From Ciona savignyi (taxonomy: Eukaryota; Chordata; Ascidiacea; Phlebobranchia; Cionidae), in contig CH002917.1 in the NCBI GenBank assembly GCA_000149265.1, positions 141,360-205,359 of the forward strand: a stretch of 64,000 nucleotides of DNA, written 5' to 3'. Every line of letters begins with the position of its first letter. The first letter of the stretch is position 1. Under the pieces are notes generated by a model. That model had not been told where the DNA came from and searched no databases. It was given only the letters and a program-made list of their open reading frames with translations. The translations under genes were made by a program, and so were the position numbers. This document shows, in pieces, positions 48,560 through 60,146 of the stretch.

Positions 48560-48870
48560 AAATTGGGAAATTTGGGTTGTTTATGCAAAATATGGGCCGT
48601 TCAGTGTATTTTGTGAATAATTGGGATCATTTGGGGTAGTGCATGCAAAATAGGGGTCGGTTAGTGTATTTTATTAAAAATTGGGATCATTTGGGATAAT
48701 TTATGCAACGATTGGGGTCGTTTCAGGTATTTTGTGCAAAAGTTCGGTCATGTGGGTATTTTATGAAACAATTAAGGTCATTTGGGGTATTTTTTTGCAA
48801 AATCGGACAATTTGGGACATTTTCTGCAAAATTGGGGTATTTTATGCAAAATTTCGGTCCTTTAGGTTAT
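48560..48870. repeat. TTGGGGTATTTT-type minisatellite at the duplication edge
   Basis: Degenerate 30-60-bp units (ATTGGGATCATTTGGGGTA, tttatgcaaaattggggt) fill the intron sequence upstream of the first RETSAT exon present and stop at the junction with the duplicated block. Confidence 0.75.
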
Positions 48871-50195
48871 TTCAGTTACGATTGTCGCCTCCCACGGTAT
48901 TTTGTTTACAGTCTAAAACTAAATTACAATAAAACAACAAAGATGTCGTAAAGCGCATTAATGTTACAATGTCTTATCTTTGTTAGTTGGCATTGTGCGT
49001 TGGTACCATATTATGGCTCCGTGACCAACGTTAATAACGCTAATATATACTTAACGCTTAAAACCGTTAAATTTCACCGCTTATTTCTGATATACAGTAT
49101 TACCGTAAGAGTGCAATGTTTTATTAGTTGTGTTAAATGCTTTTTACTGCTTATTGCAAATGGAGGCATTTTATACAGAACATTCATAACTTACTACAGA
49201 TTATCGAGAAGCTAATTTGTGTAACATAATAATAACTTTTTAATAAGCCGCCTAAGTGTATAAGCACAAACTTAGTTCCCCGCTTTTTTATGGAACTCAT
49301 GATAGCATCGTGTTATCATTTTAAAAATATTGTCCATATTAATTCGGATTCAAAGTCCAGGTCCCCATTTTATTTTATTTATTGATGAAAATAATTAGTT
49401 TTTAAAACTACCCAGTGCCAACTATGGGAAAGCGTGAGCAAAGAAGGGTAATTATGTATTATAACCGCATGTTTTTGCTTTCATAACTGCGGCTAAAACA
49501 ATACACAGCGAAGATATGAGGACCTGTAGCGTTCTTTATTTTATTTAACCCAGCGTTGTGCATTTTGGTGTGTTTTATGTTAAAACATTTTGCTTATTTG
49601 TTTTATTACCGACTCGTGTGTCGTGACCTTGCTTGACTTTGCAAAATTTTAGTAAATGAAGAGACCTTGACAAAAGTGGTTTTGTGTGTTTAGGACGAAA
49701 AGTGGTTTTGTGACTTGTGATAGCCAAGTAGATTCCTGATAATTGGTGGGTCGAGCTAAGCCAAGCTAATCCCCACAGACCCACTTCGATATATGATAAG
49801 TGTCACAATTGTAGCGACATTCGCGGCTTGTGTAATATTTGTTGCACATTATATTAAGTTTTGTTAAATTGTTAAATTAAGCCATTATTCATTGCTGCAC
49901 AGCTGTGTGCGCTGTTCTAAAAACCTTTGTGCCTCACTTCCTGTGCGTGCCAACGAGATATAATCCCCACGCCATACGTAATTGCAAGCTGATGTTTTGT
50001 GTATACAGTTTTTGCATTTTTTATTATCGAAAACGCGTTTTGGAATAAGGACCAAAAATAAATAGCCTGCTCGGGCGCATATCTAAAAGTCAACCGGAAC
50101 TTTTTTTATAAAAAAGTCAAACATTACACCTATCTAAAATTGTTCCACAGAATTAATGTAAAATATGCACAACATAGTATTTGGAGATCTTTTAC

Positions 50196-50655
50196 CTGAT
50201 ACTGTAAAAAGCTCCCAGTCGATTTTAAAAGCCCCTCTCCAACTCGAGTCGCGATCTGTGCGTTCCAGCTGAAGTATGAAGTGGTAGTAGTTAATCTTGA
50301 CAACAGTGGCCTTGAAAGTTTCTGGACCAGTCGGGTTGTAGGGACGAGCGGTAGCTTTGATGTGGTAGGGCAGAAAAGACAAGCATGAGTCGTAGTCGAT
50401 TTTGATGTTCCATTTGGTTGTGTCGGATGATGAAAATAAGTCGGTTGATCCTTTAATGGTCGCTAATGTATCTGCGGAATAATTTAACTCGCAATATCAA
50501 TAATGAATGCTATTTTTTGAAAATCAAACCTAAACAATTTTCATTTGACGTAATTACCTGTTGTAGGCTACGGTATTTAGGCATATTCTATATTACTTAC
50601 TTGTAGAAGCTTCAGCAGAAAAAAGATAAATCATCAACACGAAAACGAAAATCAT
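50196..50655 (-). CDS. Duplicated exons 1-2 of the secreted LamG-like gene, third exon missing
   Basis: Exon 1 50655-50601 (MIFVFVLMIYLFSAEAST) and exon 2 50471-50196 have intact splice sites and no stop, and differ from the 23-kb copy by a few residues (for example SCLSFLPYH for LCLSFVPYH). The LamG-like exon 3 was not copied because the duplication starts inside intron 2. The next exon downstream on this strand is RETSAT exon 48554-48357, which needs the same incoming phase. It is either a dead fragment or the 5' end of a chimeric transcript. Confidence 0.75.
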
Positions 50656-50988
50656 GTTTCACTCTAATTTTCGTAATGTAGAATACTTCAAATTTACAAT
50701 TGCTTTTGTCTACCTATGTTGCAATATACATTACCCTGCTATACATATAACTTTGAAATACATTATGAAAATAACTATGCCTTACTTTAAAATGTAGGTT
50801 GGATGATGACACAGCATTCAAGATCCTGCTTTCTTCTGCGTAAATTTGATTATCTACGTCCTATAGTGTCCCGCTTTTGGATAGCAGCGTAGGATATTTA
50901 TGTTTATCGTCATAAAAGGGAAAATGCATTGGTCGTTTAACATTAGGACAATCATCAGGTAAGGTACGTCATCAATATCCCGATTTAT

Positions 50989-51088
50989 NNNNNNNNNNNN
51001 NNNNNNNNNNNNNNNNNNNNNNNNNNNNNNNNNNNNNNNNNNNNNNNNNNNNNNNNNNNNNNNNNNNNNNNNNNNNNNNNNNNNNNNN
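50989..51088. other. Assembly gap (100 N)
   Basis: Placeholder gap in the second large unit, about 330 bases upstream of the duplicated signal-peptide exon; unit 1 suggests only non-coding sequence is missing. Confidence 0.98.
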
Positions 51089-53657
51089 TTCAAATCTCAT
51101 GCTTTTTTACTTGTCGTTTGTTTGCAATCAGGAGATTATTCGAGTAAATAACCATAGTGTTTCACGAACTTACTTCTGTATTCTTATTTCTTTTATCATG
51201 CGCTTCTTACACTCTTTACGGGAAAAAAATTAGTGTGGAAGTGGAACGAATTAAGCCACATTATGGGTATTAAGTTCGGCGCGTCGGTTTTGGTTAAAAA
51301 TCAGCCTGGTATGTTACAAGTCCTATTAAATTTAGTCTGGTGGTTTAGTGTGTCGCCTTTCAGCCGAAGGGTTGTAGGTACAAAACTGGTCGCTGGCTAG
51401 TCGGTTGTGTGCTTAGGCAAGGCACTTAACGGACATTGCCTAACCCAGCGTAATAATGGGTTTTACCAAATTAAAGGAACGTATGAATCATACCCAACAC
51501 ACTGCAATAGCTCCGGTAATCCGAACTAACGATTGCCCCTGTGTTAACCCCATTGGTTTTCCCATTTACGGGGATAAATATGAATATCCTATCCTATCAT
51601 AAATTAGAAAAACACTGGTGTGGTACGATTTTTTATTCTTATTTTCATAAAGCGCTTTCACGGTAGTTCATTTTTAGTCCGAAATCATCTGGAAGGAAAT
51701 ATTAAAAGGGAAAATTTCCAGATACGGTAGATAACATGACCTATATTTGCACCAACCCAAAGTTTTGCTGTGGGGGAATTCTACATACTCGAGTTTAACC
51801 GCTAGACTAACCGGCCGGACAATATACGCACGTCTGCCGTTTTGCGAATGTTTGGCATCAGTTATTATACGACAGTTGATATTTCGGAAAATGTGAGGAT
51901 TATTTACTTTAAATTTTAAGGAAAGTTGTAGGTAAATAAAATAAACTGAGAAAGAGACAATCGAAAAACTACATACCGAAAGTTACCACGGAAAAAAAGA
52001 TTTGAATACCCCATACCCAGCATAAACTTTTTTCCGGGAAACCCCTCATCACTTATCCGCACTTAAACCACTTATTAGTCTGATTTAACTCCTTATAATA
52101 ACAGAAATAAAATGAACTAATGAGTTAAACTTGTTAGAAATGTTAGTTAAAATGTATTAAATATGCAGTGACAAATTGTGACCAAATCGAGCCACGAAAA
52201 CTCCCACCTAGCCCAAGAATATTAGCTAATCCACCATTTTCTCGCATTTTAAATATTTGTTTGTTTATAATGTTGTTTTTTAATATACCAACATGAATAC
52301 TTTATTCTTAAAATATGGATATCAAGTTTGGATTGGTAAATTGGGGACCCATTAGTTTCTGCTAATAAGTCTTTTTATGTATAACCCGTAACGAGCATGA
52401 CTCCGAGTGCTCCACTTGCTACTCTGATACGGTAAGGTGGCATATATATCGTTACGTTAGCAGACACTGCCACGTATGGGATTATAGAAACTAACCAAGA
52501 CATCGTGCTATGCGCTACAAATGCTCTACCAACTAAGCTTATATAACTTAAACTCTAAAACTCAGCGAGAAGTTTTCTAACCCAACCATCAACAACACTG
52601 ATGTTATGCATACAGCCATCGATTGGATTATATTAACAATTAAAAAATGATGCAATATTTCTCCTTTATTGCCGTATCGGCAATGACAAACCAACCGTAT
52701 GTAACCATCTTCATTGTCATTGTCCTATTCACGGCTGATTTATTTCGGTGGCTTTTAAGTACAGTTTGCTAGGATGAAAGTTACTATATTTATGTGTGTT
52801 TTTTCTATATTACTATAAAGAATAAATAGTAATTAATAATATAGCCTACGTGTACCTTAGTACTAAAAAAAACCTAGCTTTGCGTGGTTAGGTGGCACTT
52901 ATAGCGTCACGGTAGCAAGGAAACCATGTCACGCATAGGATTTGAACTTTAACCAGGCTATGTTAGTTCAGTTACCTTGACTCCAAGCCGATTAGCCTGA
53001 GGTCGTGGGTTCAAATCCCATTCGTGGCATTCTGCTACCGCCACGCTATATAAATCATTTTATCATGTAAAGCAGGCAGATACGTTATTCGTGGTGACGT
53101 CCGTTACGAACTGTATACATTAATACAGATTCCGTTATCGCTACCATTGAGGGTCAGGGCTTATATGGTATATAAGATATACCTGGTGTATATCGATGAT
53201 TGCCACCCTAGAATGCATAATATAAGAACATTCGTTAACCAAACAATTTTTGACACTTCCTAACGTTCATTGCGAAAGTTAAATAACCTTTGTCCTTAAT
53301 GTTTGCTTGGCACAGCCGACTCTAAAAGTTTGGTGTCAAATAACAAATATCCAGAAATAGTCACCTACGCCGCATAAGAGAACTGAAGTGAGTTGTATGC
53401 CCAACTAACAAGCGGATTGAGTTTAGGTCGAACTAAAGGTAGATAGTAAAGCAGCCACATACATTGCGATATATAAATTGGTTCTGTTGTCAAAAATCAG
53501 TAAATTGTGCGGTTTTTTGCTTAAAACTAGTGCTTTAAAGTTAATACGTAAAAGTTAGGCTAATACGACGTAATTAGTAAAGTTAGGCTAATACGACGTA
53601 GAAAGTGATGCGATTCGACGCAAATATTACATCATTCGCTATTGTGAAACTTGGAAA
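51089..53657. other. Intergenic upstream of P450 C
   Basis: No gene and no trace of the missing RETSAT 5' exons on the minus strand. Contains a full-length SINE (51325-51600, +), the 3' part of the dispersed repeat (51820-51960), and the tRNA-like repeats at about 52437-52542 and 52875-53030 that match unit 1. Confidence 0.6.
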
Positions 53658-53764
53658 TGACGTCACAGCATTGGTACTGGTCTCTCGTTTCTGATGCAAC
53701 TTTGAGTAACAATGACGTCAGAGTGACGTCGGGTTTCGCAATATTGCTTGGTAGGTTATAAATA
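53658..53764 (+). promoter_or_regulatory. P450 C promoter: two CRE sites and TATA box
   Basis: TGACGTCA at 53658-53665 and 53713-53720, TGACGTCG at 53724-53731, TATAAATA at 53757-53764. Spacing equals that in front of copy A to within a base. Confidence 0.6.
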
Positions 53765-54038
53765 AGAAGCGAAACCACAGCTTTGCCATACTGTCCAGTG
53801 CTTTGATAATAATCTACGTAGAAAGCTACATTGCATGGAAGGTTTATAGCTTATTATCAGCATTAAGTTTGTTTAATTATGATAACATTCTTATTTAATA
53901 GGTAAATACAACGGAAGTATGTACATTTGCACATTGATATAACAGTAGCAGCAAAACATTTAAGCCCAATAGTCGCCAATATATTGTTACCGTTGAAATA
54001 TTGAATTGTATTTGTTTTAGTGACCGCCTAAAGCCAAC

Positions 54039-57000
54039 ATGCTGCAGCGTATGTTTAACGAAATAAATGTGAGCACAAGTTTTATATTCCTTACCGTTTT
54101 CCTGGCTTTGTACTACTGGTACAAAAGACCGAAAAAATTTCCACCTGGGCCTCGCGGTATTCCATTCTTGGGTGTTCTACCGTTTCTTGGCAATTATCCT
54201 GAGCGCAAAATGCGCAAATGGAGCAAAAAGTATGGACCTGTGATGTCTGTACGAATGGGGAGACAAGATTGGGTGGTGCTTGGAGATTATGAAACCATAC
54301 AGCAGGTCGCTATTCCTTTTTATATTACTTTTGGCTTACTTGGGCTAATCACGCTTGAGCTATACTAATCTAGCAAACATAGCTTTGGTTAGTATTATAA
54401 GCTGATGCGCGAGCCTATACACATATTTAAATAAACAACGCCTCAGCGCGACGTGTTTTTTTGTAATCGTGCTAAAGTTCGAAACCATAATGGGCTCGTC
54501 GCCAAGACTGTGCCATATAGAATTGGTAGGTGTTCCGGTCGAGTGAACAATTCGGTAACTTGACTGTACGCTACTAGATGCTGTATATGTGACTTTAACT
54601 ACTAACGCCGCCATGCACAAGCTCGTTAACAGTTTCCTTCTTATAAGCTGACGTGTAACTTCCCGATTAGGTGCGGGCTGATGGCACCTGTCTTTATGGG
54701 AAGTTGCAGAATGTATGACTTATTCTCTTATTGAAATAACGCATTGTTTAAAATTTCATAAAAAAATCGAAAAACATAAAGGAACAAAAGTTCTTGTAAA
54801 TGACGGTTTCCAAGCAAAAATATACGTACAACTAAATGATCACAAATTCACCCTAACATGAGCCAAAATACGCCATATACATCTCAGCAATTACCGATAA
54901 TTTCAAAACATACTAACTAAAACTAGCAATGGACTGATTAACTTACAAAAATAAGCAGGCGGTAAAAACGAGCGTGGTGAACTGGTGGGGAAAAAGTTAG
55001 CGATTTTATTCCGTCGTGACATCGATATAAATATGTGCAATAATGGCGGCGGTTAGTCTTACATGACGGTTCGTGAGCATGTAAATCCCCGTAAATGGGT
55101 TTCAGGCAAAGTCCGTCAAGTGCTTTGACCAAGGAAGCAACCGACTAGCTAGCGACCAGTTTCGTACCTAAAACCATTTGACTGGAAGGCAACGCACTAA
55201 ACCAAAAGCCCAAATGGGCGGACATTTTTTGTTCGAATGTAATTGGTATCAATATAATCTACATCAATTAACACAAATCATATTACATTATCAAATAGGG
55301 GTTGGTGAAACATGGCAACGCGTTTTCCGGAAGACCTTCAATAGCTACCATTGATCAAATAACTGAAGGACATGGCGTACTCTTTATAGATTATAATGAC
55401 CATTGGAAAAGACAACGCAGATTTGGCCTTTCTACTCTTAGAGGGTAAGCAACAGGGTGATGGTACTGGGAATTAGTTTTCACATCTTCAGTAAGAAGTT
55501 TCCCTTCTTCTTTTTTTTCTCAATTTGTGCTGACCAATGTTTGAAATATTGAAATTCTCTTATATCCAAACTAAAGGGGTTAAGATTAGGTTAAAGTTAG
55601 TTGGGGTGGATATAGGATTAGAATTATTTTCCATAGTTTCAGTGAGTATTTCCCCTCCTTCCTCCTTATAGTGCTGCCCATTGTTATTTCAACTTCTCTT
55701 ATATCCAAACTGTTTTAAAGTTTCGGAGTTGGTAAAAGAAGCATGGAAGATCGTATAACGGAGGAAGTGGCTTATTTGAATGATGCAATCCGCACCCACG
55801 ACGACAAAGCATTTGATATACAAGTATGCAAAACTTTAATATTAATCGCTTAACCTAAATATGTCATTGAAAATATTTACAAGTTTGTTTTGGTAGTAGT
55901 CGTTTGACATGATTTACTGGACTCAAAATATGCAACATAAATTTGCCCAAGTATATAATAACGCCGAACGACATAACCCAACACAGGAACGGGGAAATAC
56001 GACAAAACAAACATTTGTTAAAACATGACATTAAAAAAGGAAAATAAATATTGAATATATAGGACTCGCCAAACATAACTAGATTCGTACTACGATATTG
56101 GTGTTACATTCTACTTCGGTGTCATATGTTTTTACACATAGAGTATCCTGAGCAACGCCGTCTCAAACAACATTTGTAGCATCGTCATGGGAAGACGATT
56201 CGACTACGACGATGAACGGTTCAAGGAGATAATGGGAAGATTAGCAAGGGGGTACATAACTTCACGTTCAGTGTGTTTTGCAGGCGCAGTTAACCATTTC
56301 AATGATATTTTTAGGTTCAACGACCCAGAAGCAAGCTTTGTTCTACAGATATTAATATTCATGCCAGCTTTAATCAATTTCCCATACTTTTCACGAATTA
56401 ATGGAGAGCTTATGGAAGATGTACGCGTCATATTAAGTAAGGCGTGAATGGTTCGATTAACCCAGTAATAAAAGAACACTTATTCTAGAGTTACTGCGAG
56501 AAATAGTGGAAGAGCATAAAGCTTCATATGAACAAGACAACCATAGAGATTTCATTGACGCGTTCCTAGGCGAACAGAAAGCTGAAAACGAAGCAAAAAC
56601 CTTCACGGTTTATAAATTTTTAAATATTAGGACATTTATTAAGTCGGCCACACGAACGTTCAAAGTTTTACGTATTTTTTATATTTTTATTCGTTAGGTT
56701 TGGCGATCACTTCTTAATGTACCTACATTATATAATTGATTGGATTATGGATTTGTTTTAAAGACCGTCGTTTTGCAGCCTTTTTTCCGTTTCCAATTTT
56801 TATCGAAGGTTTTTAAACTATATAACGCTTTGTCTAATCATTCATAATTACAGGATACGCAGTTGTTGCAATATGTTCGTGATTTATTTGTTGCTGGGAC
56901 AGAAACAACAACGAGCACTGTCAGATGGTCTCTACTCTGTTTAATTCACAACCCCGAGACACAGAAAAAGCTACGTAAAGAAATATTTGAAGTTCTAGGT

Positions 57001-58143
57001 ACGCAATTCTGTTAGTTTTATTTAAAATATGTTAAATTTTATTCAATATATGTTGGTTTGTCCGAATAGCTTGGTGAATTAGTGCTGGTCTAGTCAGCTG
57101 TATCTTTGGGTAAATCACTTAACGGACATTGCCGAAACCCAGTTTATTAATGAGTTTATTAAAAAAAACATAATAACAATCATACACAAAAAACTGCAAT
57201 AGCTCTGATAACATGACGGTGGACGCATTGTAGTCTGACGATTACTTATTTGAGAACGCGCCCTTACGTACTCGTGAGGTGATATGACGATTGTCCGTGT
57301 GATAACTCCACTTTCGTTTTTGTATTCACGGGATAAACATAATTATTCTAAATAACAACAAAACTTTTCGTATCAGGCCCGGAAAAAATTCCAGCATTCG
57401 AGAACAAATCAAAGATGCCATATACAAGCGCGTTTATACAGGAAATTTATAGATACCGTACCCTTGTGCCTTTAAGCGTAACCCATATGACGAATGAAGA
57501 TGCTCATATCAGTGGATATACCATTCCAAAAGGAACCACGGTAGATCCTTCTAATATATAAAAAGTTTGTCTAAATTATTTTTTACCGAGCCAAGTTTGG
57601 AAACTATGATTGACTCGTCACTATGACCGTTTTTTAAGAGTTGGTATATGTAACGGTCAAAATAATAAAAGTATTTAAACGGATTGTGGTATATGTATTC
57701 GGCCACAAAATAATCAAGTATTTAAACGGATTGTTGGTAAATGTATTCGGACACAGAATAATAAGGTATTTAAACAGATTGTTGGTAAATGTATTCGGAC
57801 ACAGAATAATAAGGTATTTAAACAGATTGCTCCAAATCTATGGGCTGTACACAATGATCCTGAAGTGTGGGACGAACCAAATAAGTTTAAACCTGAACGT
57901 CATCTCGATGCCGATGGAAACTTTGTTCAGTTGAAGCACGTGATCCCATTCTCGGTTGGTCCACGTCATTGCTTGGGAGAACAACTGGCTCGAATGGAAG
58001 TCTTCATTTTCCTGGTTTCATTGGTTCAGAAGTTTGAATTTCTACCGGATCCAAAAGCAACAGTTCTTCCAGATATTGAAAATGGTGCTAGCGGAGCAGC
58101 CTATGTCCCATTACCATTTAAAATTGTGGCAAAGGTTGTGTAG
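54039..58143 (+). CDS. Cytochrome P450, CYP2-clan, copy C, intact 497 aa
   Basis: Nine exons: 54039-54305, 55299-55444, 55721-55823, 56142-56251, 56315-56436, 56489-56607, 56854-56998, 57377-57540 and 57826-58143 (TAG); 1494 nt with every phase matching. Landmarks: anchor helix at residues 8-28, hinge PPGPRGIPFLG, W125-x3-R129 (helix C), AGTETT 303-308 (oxygen activation), EIYR 360-363, PERH, and FSVGPRHCLG with heme Cys441. Length and motif spacing are normal for CYP2 microsomal enzymes; substrate unknown. The exon 1 donor (GTCGCT) is weaker than in A or B. Introns 4 and 5 are 63 and 52 bp; intron 4 is open and in frame. This is the best template for the cluster and the closest relative of A. 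Confidence 0.95.
57066..57355 (+). repeat. SINE in intron 7 of P450 C
   Basis: Counterpart of the 32068-32355 copy in A, with a short extra gacggtggacg stretch retained here. Confidence 0.65.
57645..57825 (+). repeat. Minisatellite next to the exon 9 acceptor of P450 C
   Basis: Four units of TATTTAAACRGATTGTTGGT plus aaatgtattcggacacagaa, one more than in A; B and D have a single acceptor and no array. The last unit is the real exon start. Confidence 0.8.
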
Positions 58144-60146
58144 TATGTGTAATTACCACGTCTTTTTTTCAATTTTTACCAATGAATAGGGATATGACCA
58201 GGATAGTTCTCTTTTATCGTCAGCAATTTTTATGTATACAGCATAAATAATATAGAATTGGTGGACATTAATTATAAAATATCTGCAAATTTGTATGAAT
58301 ATATTGCATTCAATTATGACCAAATTATGCTGTAGAATGTATAGAAAGTTCTAATAATTTTATTGCTTGCTTATTTAAACATTTATGCCCGGCTTGTGAA
58401 CATTAATGAATAATAGTTTTTAAACTTTAATTAAATTTTTATTTCTTTTCACTGTGTAATTGCTTAAGAGACAATACGTAACCGTGTTTTATATATATAC
58501 CACATAACTTAAAATGCAATTAACTAACCAACGAACCCAACAAATTTCGGAAAACACCGGTAATAAACAAAATTCTGCAATATGAATTAGGCTAGGTGTT
58601 AGAACTAAGAGCAATACGTAGAATTAGTGTTTCAGTGGCAGCTATAAAATTAGGTGTTTGTTGAGTTAATAGTTAAGGCATGTCCAGTTTAACAACGAGC
58701 CTTGGTCTCCCACCACCGATTACCACAAATGATAAAAAAATCATGGCGAGTCCCACAAATTAATACACAGACAAAAATGCTAAAGTCCGACAGATTAGTC
58801 TGGTTGGTTAGTGCGACGCCTTTTAATCAAACCTTTGGTATGAAACTAGTCTTTAGTTTATTGTTTGTGTCCTTGAGAAAGACACTTAACGGACATTGTC
58901 AGAATTTGGCGGATTAATGGGTTCTACCCAGTTGGAGGAATATGGGAATCATACATAACACACTGCAATAGCTCCGGTAACCCGATAGTGTGTTGACCAC
59001 CTGGTCTCTCCTTTACGGGGATAAATATGAGCAAACAATACTAGACACTTCCTAACCGTTCTCCACGAAAGTTAAATAACCTTTGTCATTAGTGTTTGTA
59101 TTGGTGTCAGAAAACAAATATCCAGAAATAGTTACCTACTGCGGCGCTCTAAGGTCACGGCGTCTCGCTCTAATCAGAACTTAAACAGAATAACAGTACT
59201 TAATCCATATAACAAGTAATTATTCAGAGTAAACAAATACTTAATCAGGGTAATCAGAACCTAACTCTAGAATCCTAACTTCTACTTAAGTAACGGAGTT
59301 CATTCGCTTTGGATAGTGCCTTTAATTCGTCAATAACAATAAGATAATTCACAAGAAATCAACATTCGCAAATATCAGAACTTTTTGGTAACGAGACTTA
59401 ATACGTCACGTTAAACGAACAGTTTTCGCAACGACGGAATTCCGTATAACGCGGGTGGTGGTGGTGGCAAGGTCAGAAATTCAGCTGACCACCTAATGAG
59501 GTCGTTATATTTTCTGGCGAGCGTCTTTTGGCACGCGATCAGTATATAGTATTTTTTTACTAAGCCAAGTTTTGAACCCATAATGGGCTCGTCACCAGGA
59601 GAGTTTTTTGTATAAGAGACGGTAAATGGATCGGTCGCGTTAACTATTCGGCCACAGGACCGTTCCGATCAGTACATAGTTTGTAACGTTAGAGGCAGAT
59701 TCCTTCACCCAGGCCGCATAAGAGAATTTGACTTTTTATGTACCTAACCCAATAAAACAATTGATTTATTGCTGTTATCGAAAGTTTGTAAGTTGTGCAG
59801 TCATTGTTTACCTTACAAGTGACGATGCAACTTTGAGAAACAATGAAGTCATAGTGACAACGTGCAATGTTGCTTAGTATAAATAAGAAGCGAAACTGCA
59901 GCTTTGCCATAATGTCCAAAGCATGGAAGTTTTATAACTTATTGTGAGCATTAAGTTCGTTGAATTATAATAAGGTTTTTATTTAACATACAAAAATAAC
60001 GGAAGTATATACATATGTGCCCTTTTATAACGGTAAATTGCTAGCCATTAACAGTAGCAACGAAACATTCAAGTCCAATAGCTCGGCAGTGTATTTTACC
60101 GTAGAAATATTTAATTTCTATGTTTTAGAAACCGTCTAAAGCCAAC
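58144..60146. other. P450 C-D intergenic region
   Basis: No gene. Matches 33101-35299 of unit 1, with a SINE at about 58790-59030 (+). Unlike unit 1 it lacks the SINE near 34.9 kb and has a short GC-rich insert near 59410-59510. The D promoter keeps TATAAATA (59878-59885) but no intact CRE. Confidence 0.6.
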
